Positions 39,803-51,600 of a stretch of 64,000 nucleotides of DNA are shown here, in pieces; position 1 is the first letter of the stretch, and each line of letters opens with the position of its first letter. The position numbers and the translations under genes are program-made. The notes under the pieces were generated by a model, which worked only from the letters and a program-made list of their open reading frames with translations, did no database searches and had not been told where the DNA came from. The stretch covers positions 1-64,000 of IMG/VR virus record IMGVR_UViG_3300021425_000025. One strand, 5' to 3'. This DNA comes from a virus.

Positions 39803-42601
39803 TTATCCGTTTAGAATCCAATTTTTATTTAGAGCTATATCTCTATCAGTTTGTGTTAGTGTTTGTAATCCTAAGTTACCGCCTATAAACAACGTATACG
39901 CTGTAGCTTCGACTCTTCCGTCTGGCTTAGTTTCTGCAACACTGTTGTCCCATAAGTTATTAAACATGTTTACAATCTGAGCTCTATCAAAACTACAGTT
40001 TCTAAAATACATCTGTCTACGTACATTAGTAACATTAATTTCTTGCAGAGAACTACAATCTATAATAAACTGATTAATTCCTGCTGTTGCACTTGTTGAT
40101 TCAGTAGTAACATTTTGTAAATTATATGTGCCTGGTAGTTTTGTAAGTGCTCTACAATAACCCCACATACGTGCAACGTTTGTTGCGTTACTAGTATCAA
40201 ATGTAGCATCTACAACTGTAAGAGTTTCACTACCATAGAACATATAACGGAAGTCTGAACACGAACTGCCAGGGCCATTTAGGTCTGGAATATAATGCAT
40301 AGCTCTTGGGTTAATTGCAAATGCATAAGCATTTGTGCAGCTCGATAGATCAACACCTGCTGGGAATTCTCTAAGAGCATACATATATGCAAAGGCATAT
40401 CTCATATCGCCGCCCTGTGAAGTATCCATTGTTGGTAGATATTCAATATTACGGCAACTTTGTAAAAACTGATAAAATCTAAAAATCTGTCCAAAGCTCA
40501 TAGGCGGTATTGTGTTTAGAGCAAAACAGTTAGTAAACAGCCTATATCCGTCAAAGCTTCTTGGATTACCATCAATGTCTAAATATGTTTTGTTAAAGAA
40601 GTTTGTTGGAATCTCTGCTAGGTTATAGCAACCGTAGAATATGTAATCAAGGTTTGTGTTTTGGCTGTCAGTGTGTGCAAAAATTTCAAAATTTGGCACA
40701 CTAGGTAAGTTGTGACAATCCCAGAAAATAGCATCATAGTTACGCAATTCTGTAGTAATAAACTCGTCATTAATTTGATTAAACTTCTCTAATACTCGAC
40801 AGTATCTAAACATACCACGCATGTCTGTTGCTGAACTTGTATCTAAGTGGAATGGTATTTCTGTTAAACTCAAGCAGTTATAGAACATGTAGTAGAAGCT
40901 AGTAGCGTATTGTGTGTCTAGTGTAATGTTAGTAAACTCTGATAGTGAGTTACAGTTATAAAATAAATCACGGAATTCTGTAGCCTGATTAACTTGGTTA
41001 ATGTTACGCAGTGCTGGTGCTTTAATGAGCGAAATACAACTATGGAAAATACCACGTAGTCGTGTAGCACTTCTACAGTCAAGTTCCCAGTCAAGACCTG
41101 TCAGTGAAAAACAGTTAATAAACATACGATAGAAGTCAGTAACGCTCTGTGTGTCAATATAACCAATCTCGCTCAAGTAGTAACAACTAGTAAACAGGTT
41201 ATCTAAGTCAACTACTTGACTTGAATTAGATAGTGTAGGTGCAACACGTAGTTGGTTCATACCAGCAAACATACCGTTAATCCGTGTACATGCGCTTAGA
41301 TCAAATGTATCTTGTGTTAGACGTTTAATATTAATACAACCATTAAACATGTTATCCATACGTGTTACACCGCTAGTATCTAGTGATGGCAAGTATTCTA
41401 GTCTATAACATGCTAAGAACATTCTGTCCATACGTGTAATCAAGTTATTTGAACCAATAAATCTTGTATACTTAACTTTAGTACACGACTCCATTAGACG
41501 ATATGCATTGGTACACGAACTTGTATCAATTTGTGGCATTTCTGTTAATGATCTTAATGAAAGGAACATACCGTCCATACGTGTTACTGCACTAGTATCC
41601 ATTGCTGGTAAAAATCTAAGAGCATAACATCCTGAGAACATGTATTCACAACGTTGAACATTACTAAAGTTCCAAGATGTATCACTAAACAATTCTAAAT
41701 TAAAACAGTTTTGGAACTGATACTGCGAATACACATTGTTTTGAAATTCTAAAGGAGGTATATATTTTAATCGATTACAAAGTCGAAACATATAACTCAT
41801 GTTTGTTCCATTCGATGTATCTAGTGCAGGAGCATTTTGTAATTGTCTATTGTAATAGAACATGTAATGGAAGTTGTTAACTGTAGATGTTGAAGGCAGT
41901 GTTGGATAACCATCGTCGCCCATATTATCACAATGACCAAACATAAAGTAACAATCTGTTAGTGTAGCAAACGGTAAGTTAGGTACTGAACGCAGTCCCC
42001 AGCAGTGTCTAAACAATTGGTTTCCGCTTGTTTGAGATGAAGCACTAGCAACCCAGTGAATTCTTTCAAGTACACTATGTCTCCAGTTCCACTGATATTG
42101 ATAAAATGTACCAGTGTTATTCATAGCAAACTTGATATCTAACCAACCAGTTGAAGTGTAGTTTGTTAAGCCTGCTGCATTGTGTTTGTTATTTAGGTTA
42201 ATAGCAGTTAGCGACTGTCCACTTTGCGGTGTTACAGTTACCATAACCTGTCTATATCCTCTACTTGTTAGTGTAGTTGATGAAACATTATTCCAATCAT
42301 AATCATGATATGCTGTTGAGTTACTTGCAATATTTTCTACAGGACTTCCGTCACCCCAGTCAATAGTGTATGCACCCGTAGCTCTAAATGTTAAAAAGTT
42401 ATGAGGGGTATCATAAATTGCAACTAGTCCGTAAAAAACTTGGTCTGTTTCAACCACGTTTGGCATAGCTAACCAATCGGATTGTCTAGTCCAGCTAGAC
42501 GGATTAGTTGGTTTTACATTACCCGAAGCCGGGTCTGCCGTTGGTGGCGTTGTTATCGGTGGCAAATTGCCTGTAGGTCTTGGTCCGTAATGTACGCCCA
42601 T
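39803..42601 (-). CDS. BspA-like repeat surface protein, likely adhesin
   Basis: A 932-residue protein. An N-terminal PKD-like part with ITDWGDGS-type sequence (TIDWGDGSPVENI) near 95-115 is followed by about 700 residues of BspA/DUF285-style repeats of about 23-27 residues. The consensus is MFxxCxxLxxLPxLDTSxxTxM, seen for example as YMFSGCYALRFLPAMDTSAVTRM. Such repeats form curved surfaces in bacterial and protist surface proteins and bind host matrix. In a phage this is probably a receptor-binding fibre component. GGAGGAGATATTTAA-type Shine-Dalgarno precedes the start. Confidence 0.8.
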   Translation of the reverse strand: MGVHYGPRPTGNLPPITTPPTADPASGNVKPTNPSSWTRQSDWLAMPNVVETDQVFYGLVAIYDTPHNFLTFRATGAYTIDWGDGSPVENIASNSTAYHDYDWNNVSSTTLTSRGYRQVMVTVTPQSGQSLTAINLNNKHNAAGLTNYTSTGWLDIKFAMNNTGTFYQYQWNWRHSVLERIHWVASASSQTSGNQLFRHCWGLRSVPNLPFATLTDCYFMFGHCDNMGDDGYPTLPSTSTVNNFHYMFYYNRQLQNAPALDTSNGTNMSYMFRLCNRLKYIPPLEFQNNVYSQYQFQNCFNLELFSDTSWNFSNVQRCEYMFSGCYALRFLPAMDTSAVTRMDGMFLSLRSLTEMPQIDTSSCTNAYRLMESCTKVKYTRFIGSNNLITRMDRMFLACYRLEYLPSLDTSGVTRMDNMFNGCINIKRLTQDTFDLSACTRINGMFAGMNQLRVAPTLSNSSQVVDLDNLFTSCYYLSEIGYIDTQSVTDFYRMFINCFSLTGLDWELDCRSATRLRGIFHSCISLIKAPALRNINQVNQATEFRDLFYNCNSLSEFTNITLDTQYATSFYYMFYNCLSLTEIPFHLDTSSATDMRGMFRYCRVLEKFNQINDEFITTELRNYDAIFWDCHNLPSVPNFEIFAHTDSQNTNLDYIFYGCYNLAEIPTNFFNKTYLDIDGNPRSFDGYRLFTNCFALNTIPPMSFGQIFRFYQFLQSCRNIEYLPTMDTSQGGDMRYAFAYMYALREFPAGVDLSSCTNAYAFAINPRAMHYIPDLNGPGSSCSDFRYMFYGSETLTVVDATFDTSNATNVARMWGYCRALTKLPGTYNLQNVTTESTSATAGINQFIIDCSSLQEINVTNVRRQMYFRNCSFDRAQIVNMFNNLWDNSVAETKPDGRVEATAYTLFIGGNLGLQTLTQTDRDIALNKNWILNG

Positions 42602-42639
42602 TTAAATATCTCCTCTCAACAAATAATATTGTTTAATCA

Positions 42640-45600
42640 TTAGTACTTATACTCTGTCATTAATGGTGGAACATCCTTTCTGACTGCGGTAAAGTCCCAG
42701 AAGAACTTAAATTCGCCGTCTACATTGTCTGTTCTAACTTCAAATCTATTGTTAGCAACTTCAACTTCTTCGACCCAAAGAACTTGACCATGTTTTACAT
42801 TAGTTAGATGCACTGTAGCACCTTCTTCACGACACAATGCGCCAATGTATTCTGGAAGCTCAACGATAGCAGTACCGTTAACTACTGTTGCTTCACCTGT
42901 TAGTCTAACACCATGATATGGTGATTCAAGTGAACCATAAGATAGTTTGTATCCTGGTTTAGTTGGATGATTAATAACAAAGTTTTTAGCTGTAGCATTT
43001 AATGTGCCAGCTATTGTAACATTACCAGTAAATACCGAAGCACCTGTAACTTGTAATCTGCTAACACCGTCGTTTGATGTTTGACCAACTAGTAAGTAAC
43101 TGTTACTTGAAGGAACTGCAATAAGTTCATTAGTATCATTACCTTCAAGTAGTGTTTTAGTATCATTGTTTACAGAGAACACAGTACCAACTAGTGTATC
43201 TGTAATTGTTAACAACTGACCTGCTGCACCGTCAAATCTTAAACCACCTACTACCTGATCCATTCTTGCAGTAATCTGCTGAATGCCATCAACAGCCTGG
43301 AATTGCAAGCTAGATCTAACTTTCATTGCAATGTTATTACTTGGATCTGTATTGATAACGTTTAGTGTTTCGGTGTTAAGTGTACCAGTTTGATACATAT
43401 CTCCACCTAGACCAAGACCGCCTGCAACACGTAGCGCACCAGTTGTTGAACTTGTTGCTGCTGATGTACTGTTAATAGCAGTAATACCACCAATTGTTAG
43501 CGCACCGCCAAATGTTGGCGATGTTGTCCACTGTGGTACTGAACCGTCACTAAACAGTACTGAGTTGTTAGGTCCAATTGCTAGGTTTGTTAAGCTGTCT
43601 GTAGCACCTGAGTAAATCAAGTCACCTGCTGTGTAACTTGCTAGACCTGTACCACCTTTGTTAGTTGGTACACTTGATGATAAGTTAGCTGGGTTAGTAT
43701 AATAGTTACCTGCTTGGCCGCCTAAGAAACCAGCATCAATAACACCACTCTTAATACTAACTTGTCCATTAGTTGTTGTAAACTGTAATTTGTTAGTTCC
43801 AATAACACCTAGGTTAGTATAGTTAGTATCACCGCTGCCGTCATCTGCTCTTGCAACATCTAGTGCTAGTTCTGCATAATACTTGTTAAATCCGTCATCT
43901 GGATCAGTAAAGAAGTCACCAGTTACTGATATTGGACTATCTACTACTGGTCTAACATTCTGTACTGCAAGTACCCAAGCACTGTTACCGTTTAACAATC
44001 TTAAGAATGATTGATCAGTTGCAGTACCTTCTGGTGCAAGTCTTGATGGATCAATAACACCCGAAACAATAGCACTTGCATCAAAGCTACTTGAAGCAAG
44101 TATACCCCAGTTTAAGATATCAGTTGAACTTGTGTTTACTGTCCCAACAATAGCAACGTTTTGTAGTGTAAATGTTGCTGCTCCTGTTCCTGTATCTGTA
44201 ACATCGATCGGGTTAATTGTAACACCATTTGTACTTGCTAGTGCATCGCCGCCGCCTTCGTGTAATGTAAATGTATTAGTTGTTACACTACCAACAAAGT
44301 AAGTTGTTTCATCTAACAATCCTTCTGGAGCATCAGTAGCACTTAGTCTAATAATATCGCCAGTTTGGAATGTGTGTGCTGGAACATTAAACACATTACT
44401 ATCAATAGCAACAGTATCGTGTATAAACACATGGTTACCTGATGTTGAACCGCCTAGTAATATTTGCGAACCTGCTGTAAACGCATAGTTTGCATAAAGT
44501 TCAAATGTATCTACATCAAGAACTTTAACAAAGTAAGTAGTTCCGTCTACTAAGTTACCTACTACTGGGTTACCATTTCTGCTATACTTAACAGCTTCAC
44601 CGCTTACAAGTCCATGGCCTGTAATTTCAAATTCACTGTTTAAGTAATCAACGTCACCGCCTGCGCCAATGTCAGAACCATTAAAGATAACGTTTGTAGT
44701 TGCTGTTAAATCTGCAATAGTTTTAACTGTTGCATTAGCATCTTGTATGTAGTCTGGTGATCCTTCGTTAGCACTAAACTTGAGGAAGCCTCCTGTTAGA
44801 TCAATAAACAATCTAGTTTGTACAGTAGCAACATTAATGCTAAAGTTTGTACCAGTACCGCCGATATTTGATGGTGCTGCACTTAGCGTATCGCCTGCTG
44901 TATAGTTAACACCGCTTGCTGTAAGTTGTACACTTTCAACTACGCCTGTAGTAACTGTAATGTCTGCAACTGCGCCAGTACCAGTGCCGCCTGTTAGAGG
45001 AACATCTTTATATGTTTGTGTTCCAGTGCCTGGTGTATAACCACTACCAGCATTAAATGTTGCATAGTTAAGTGAAGCAATATTACCATATGTTGGTCCT
45101 GCTGTGATATCACCCTGCGCACCTGCGTTAGCACCAATTACTTCAGTGATCCCTGTGAAGTCATATGTTATACCACCTTCAAGAATTAGATACTGACTAA
45201 TTGTATCACTCTTCATAAAGTAGTTGTCAACAATTTCTTGTGTTGGGTTTACTGTACTTGGAATAATGCCTGTTTGTGCAGAACCATTAACTTCAATTTC
45301 ACCTGTAGTGTTAAATGTGCCAGTTGTATCTGCTAGTGTAATAACGGTATTAGCAATAACTGTTTCTTGTAAGTAACCAAATGCACCCGAATTACCAACC
45401 TGAGTAATTTCATCACCCTTGTTAGCAGTAATATTATTATTAAGAGAAATAATTACTTGATCATAAGTTTCACTTGCGTTATCACCTGCAATTACTTCAA
45501 TTGGAGGAACACGATCTGAAAGTCTTAGTCTTCCTTCCCACTCATTAACGTTATATGTTGTAATACCACGTGCTGGTGGTAACAAGTCTGCATTAATTTG

Positions 45601-48600
45601 ACCCGCTGAGTTTAACTGTACAACAGCACCTGGAACTGCGTTAGAACTAACGTTTTTATCTAGTACGTTACCAAGTCTGTTAGCAATAAAGCTACGTACA
45701 GCAAGCTGAGTAGATATACGTTCATTTTTTGCACCGCCAATTTCGTTATCACCTAATCCAACGTCTGTTGAGAACTCTTCAATTTCAACATCTGTTAAGC
45801 TCAAACGTAGAACAGCAAGTTCACTAACTGTAACTGTTGCGTTAAATGTAATCTCACCTGATTTGTTTTCAGCAACAATAAACGAACCAACTTTAAAGTC
45901 ACCAAGTTCGTTAGTACCTGAAGCGTAAACTCGTCCTGGTAATTCTGAATACTGTTCAAAGTCTGTACCTCTACTATCGCCACCGTTTTGTGGTAGTGCG
46001 TTATAGTCGATACCTGAACCTGAATATTCCCAAGTGTGTGATGAACTGTTAACAATTGACGGTCTGTGGAAACTAATCTTGTTACCTACTGCCTGACTTG
46101 GGTTTTGAATAACATTATCCGGAACAGTTGAATCAATTGTAAATGTTGCTGTCCAATACTGTGTTGTATTTTCAACAGTGTCAATTGTAATCGCAGGTGC
46201 CTGTAATGCGCCAGCAATTTGTGTAATTGTTGAAGTAGTTTCAAAACGTACTGTAATTGGATCTTCAGCACCTACGTTAGTACCTTCGTTAGATACAATA
46301 AGTGTTCTTGTTAAATGATCCCAGTCATATACAAATGCTGTGTTTTCAAATCCTGATGTATCACCAAGTAGTGCATCACCTGTTGTAAAGCTATTTGCAT
46401 TTAGACCTTGTCCATCAGTAAGTACAAGTATTTGATAATTATTGTGTTCTGATTTAATTTCTTCTACAATAAACTCTTCTGCGTTTAGTGTAAACGAGTG
46501 TGTGCCTATACCAGCAGCCTGTAAATCTACAATAAATGATAATGAGTTATCTTGATATAGGTAGAATGTATCTGTATCAATAACATTTACATAGTATTGA
46601 CCTTGATCAAACAATCCTAAAATATTCTCATTACCGTTAGAGTTATAGTAAACTGATTGATTGTTAGTAAATCCATGATCTACAATAGTAATAATGTTTG
46701 TATCTATATCAATAGATGTCGCAGCATCAAATGTAACTTCTGAAGTTGCTTGTTTGTAATCTGCTGTAATATCTGTATTATCATCAATGTCACGTACACG
46801 AATAACAAACTGTTCAACTGGTGAACGTCCAGTACCGATTGATGTAAATGTATTACCTCCATCAAAGCCGCTTGCTACAATAAATCCTCTATCAAACAAG
46901 AATGCGTTCTGTGAAAAACCACTTGCTCTAAGTGCATACAAACCAAAGTTTGATGCAGAGTTGGTAATTGACAAATAACCACCTGACTGACAGTAACTAC
47001 CGTTAAGCATAAAGATTTGGAAACACGAAACGATCTGTGCATAAGCATCGTTAATAACTAACCAACCTGTACCACCAAATGATAGTGTAGTAAAGGCGTT
47101 TGAAACCATTGACTTACCTTGTTCTGGTATGCCATCTCCAAAGCTAACTGGTGTTTCAACTTCTTCTAGTATTCCTGGAATGTTTGGAGATTGGATTTTA
47201 CTACCATCAACTAATGCACCGTTTGCACCCAAGAACGAAATAATTGAACAGTTCTGAATATACGGTGATGTAGTAATGATTGGTTTAGTATTACCAATAC
47301 CAAAGTATTCTGTTCTATCTACTGAAGTATCTGCTGGGTCGTCAAACGCAACTGCCCAATCAAATGTATATGTTGGGATGTTGTTTTCGTCTAGTGCATC
47401 TTTAAATGTTACACCAAAGATATATGTACCGTTTCGTGTACGGAACATATCCTTGCCTGAGTTAAGTGGTCTAATAACAACCGAACGAATCGAGTCACCA
47501 ACGATTGTTACAAAGTCTGGAACAATAATTGGGTTATTAATGTAGAAGTCACCTGCAGAAATACTAACAGTAATCGGAATAATATCAAAACGTGCTTCAA
47601 CAATATCTGGAATATCACCTTCGTTAATAATTACAAATACATCGTCAAACAAACTTGTTATTTTTGTTTCAGTGTCTGCACCTGTAGAATCAGCAATCAT
47701 TAAGTTACGTAAGTATCTGTATGATTCAACCGTTGCTTCTTTTTCAGCTACACTACCTAATTGTAGTACACCAAAACTATAATATGCATCAGCAGCAATG
47801 TAAGATTGCACATTACCATTATACATAACATCATGACATATAGCATCAATTAAGAATCCTGTATCACGTTCACATGTTGCAACATCATATGTTAATGTTG
47901 GATAGTTAGTAGAAATATAACTAGTAACTGCTGCAATATATGTGTCTTTGTTAGTTTGGAATGCAGTTACAGATGTTGCTGCATCAATTGGTGTATAATT
48001 ATTGCTTGGGAATGCGTTAGCAATATTATTATCAATCCATGTAGTAACACCAGAAGAAACAGTTTGTTGTCCTGTTGTTCCTAGTGCTGCATATTCTGAC
48101 TGGAATGTTGCACTTGTCCAACTAATATCAGGTTCTGATCTTACGGGTAGTGTGCCGTCATTGTCAATAGTGTCTACAATTTGCTGTACTAGTGTTGCTG
48201 CCTGTGTACCTGCTGCTGCACTACCTGCAGTACCTGCTGTATCTTGTGTTTCTAAGTTACCTGGTGATACAACAACTGCTGTTTCAATAATAACTTCCTC
48301 AACAACAGTTTTTAAACGCCCGTATGCTGCAACAGTTTCTTCTTTTTCGCCTGAACCTAACTGACTTACTGCTCCTACAAAATATGATGCAGCAGCGTCA
48401 TAAGTTTGTAAGTTACCACCATATGTGATATCGTAAACAAGAGCATCTACAATTAGACCTACGTCTCTTTCGCACTTATCAACATCATATGAGAAGTCTG
48501 CTGCAAATGGAGGTTGTTGGGCTCCTACTTGCCCTGCAATCCATGCTGTAATTTCTTTTTGTATAAATGTTCTGTTAGCAACTAATTGTGCTGCTGCATT

Positions 48601-51600
48601 TAAGTAGCCTGCATCGCTTGCATTTCCTGAGCCGCCAGTTGGTGTTGGATAAGAATATGCATCTGCTGCCGAGTCTCCATTCTGAATAACATCAATAATC
48701 TCGTCCCACAATGCATCTGATCTACTAATCAATGTTGCATCACTTAGCTCTGCTGCTGTTAGTGTTTTAGCTTGACCAAACGCTGCAATAGTTTGCGGCT
48801 TTTGACTTTCTTGAACAACACTAGCATCACCTTGTAAGTAACGTTTTGCACTTGCAATAGATCTATAATTACTGTTGAATATAGCATCTAAACGTACAGC
48901 GTCAACTAGATATTCAGTATCTCTTTCACACTTAACAGAATCATATTCAAATCCTAACCAAATGTTACCTTTATCAGTTACACCGGTGCTAATTAGATCA
49001 ATTACAATATCCCAAAGAAGTGCAACTTCTGCTTGTTCTATTGTATCAGTATAGTCTAATGATAGATTTTTAGCATATCCAAATGCTGCTATAGTTTCGT
49101 CTTTTTGATCTGCATTTACAACACTTGCTGTGCCTCTTGCATACGATCTTCCTGCAACTGTTGATGCAAAATATGATCCTGTAATTAAGTCATAACAAAC
49201 TGCGTCAATAATTAAACCAATATCACGCTCACAAGTTGCAACATTATAGATAAATCCTGAGAATGTACCTTTAATAAATCTTGTTGTTGCTGTTTGAATT
49301 ACCTCTTTGGCATCTTGTAATGCATTATAAGTAGAAATCTTTGTACTTACACCTACTAAATCTGGTTCAACTTTTGCTGGTCTAGTTAAAACTAGTAGTA
49401 ATTCGTCAAACCTTTCTCTAACAGTTGCTTGTGCAGATGTTGTTGTAAGATTTCCGTAAACTTTCTGGAATGGTGCAACATTAGTATAAGATGGAACAAA
49501 TTGAACGTTGTTTAAGATTCCTTCTACACATAAGTCACGAGTAAATTCAATAGCTTTAAGTGTTTGGAATAACTGTTGCTTCATTACCTTTGCAATGGTA
49601 AGATAGCTTAAACCGCCTTCAACAGATTTTTGGTTACCACCTAGTACAATATCGTATGCTACTGCATCAACAATTAGACCAACATCTCTCTTACATGTGT
49701 CTCTATTGTAGTCAAATGTAATAGTATTTAGATAGAACAATGTTTCAGTAATTATTGCTGATTCGTTGCTAGTTAAGTCGCTTGATGCATCTTGTAGATC
49801 TTGTACTGCCCAAGTTATAGCAGGATCAACTGCTGCTGGAAGATTAGTTAAATCGCCGTCGCTAATTGTATCTTCGATAACTTGTACTAGTGTTTGTACT
49901 GCTGCGGCAGTTGTTGCATCTGCACCATTATATGTTACAGTATCTTGAACTTCAGTATTTCCTGTAGATGCTGATACTGCGATACCTTGTACTACTTGTC
50001 CAATTACAGATTGTAGTCTGTTGTATGCTGCTTGTGTTGCTGTAACTTCTGTGCCTGAAAGAAGATTTTCGCCAAAGAAGTATGCACCAGCTGCATATCT
50101 TGTTGCTGTATTGCCGCCGTATAAAATGTCATAACTTAGTGCATCAATAACACGACCTGCATGTTCTCTTGTGATGCGGGGCTTATATCTTAGAGTTGAA
50201 TAGTTAACACCTAACCATGCAATCATTTCTTCTACTAAGAACGCTCTGTTAACTTGGATTTGATCTTTTGCATATTCTAAGTTAGCATCTGCACCTGTTG
50301 GTGTTGTAAATGTTAGTGCTGATGCTGCCGAATCTCCATTTTGAAGTATATCAATGATTTCATCAAATGTAGCAGTTACACTATTAGTTGCTGCTACAAA
50401 GTCTGCAACGTTCGTAAGTGCAAGTGCTCTTGTTTTTAAGTCGCCTATTGCAAGAATAAACTCACGTAATTGATCAACATATTTTACAGGATCACTTACA
50501 ATATTGTATCCTTTTGCTACTGCTATAGCATTATAGTTAGTACCAAGAGCAACATCTAATGCTGCTGCTTCAACAAAATTACCAAACTTATTAGTAAAGT
50601 CTGTTGTGTCATATTCGTAGCCTGTAAAATTATTTTCAATATATTCAATAACAGACTGTTGAATATTAGCAGTATCATTTACTAATGCTGTTGCTGCTGT
50701 TTGAATTGTACCAGCAACCCATGTAATGTCAGGATCAATAACGTTTGGTAACGCCGATGTACCTTGATCAATTACGTTAATAATAATATCAATAAGATCT
50801 TGCATTGCCTCGTATGCTGCAATCAAATCTGGGTCTAGCTCTTCTGGTGGTGCACCAGTTGGCTCTGTACCAGTTGTTCCGCCTGTCGGTGGAGCTGCTG
50901 TTGGTGTGCCGCCACCGCCTGTGCCAGTACCTGGTGTTGTTCCACCGCCTGTGCCAGTACCAGTTGGTGTGCCTGTTGGTCCTGTTCCTGTTGTTGGATC
51001 TGGATTAATTGGCTCACCTTGTTCATTAGTTGGTTCTTGGAAGTCAGTACCTGAAATTGCACCTTCAACCCAAACTTTTAATTCTGCATAAAGTAATGAT
51101 GTTATAACTCTTTGGTTTGGTGGTAATTGGTTTACTGCGTTTTCATAATACATTGATGCATTATAATGTGTAGCACTGTTACCGCCATAAACAATATCGT
51201 AACATAGCGCATCAAGTACATAACCTACATCTCTACGACATTTTGCACTATCGTATACTAAATCTGGATAGTTAAGTGTTAACCAGCTAATTGCTCTGTT
51301 CTGGATAAGAATTCTTTTATCTTGAATAATATCTTTTGCTTCAACCTTTTCCGGAACTACTCCTACAGGTGCTGGATATTGCATTGGACGAGTAGAACCA
51401 TCTTCTGTTTCACCGTTTTCAATAATATAAATTACTTCGTCCCATGCTTCGTCATTACGGAACTGTGCTAGTGCATCTGTGCTAGTAAGTGTCGATGCTA
51501 GTCCTTTAGCATGTTTTAAACTTTCTACTGTTTGAATATTTTGATAATTGTTAAGATATTCACTTGTACCTCTAGTATATGCTAGACCGGCTGTAACTTG

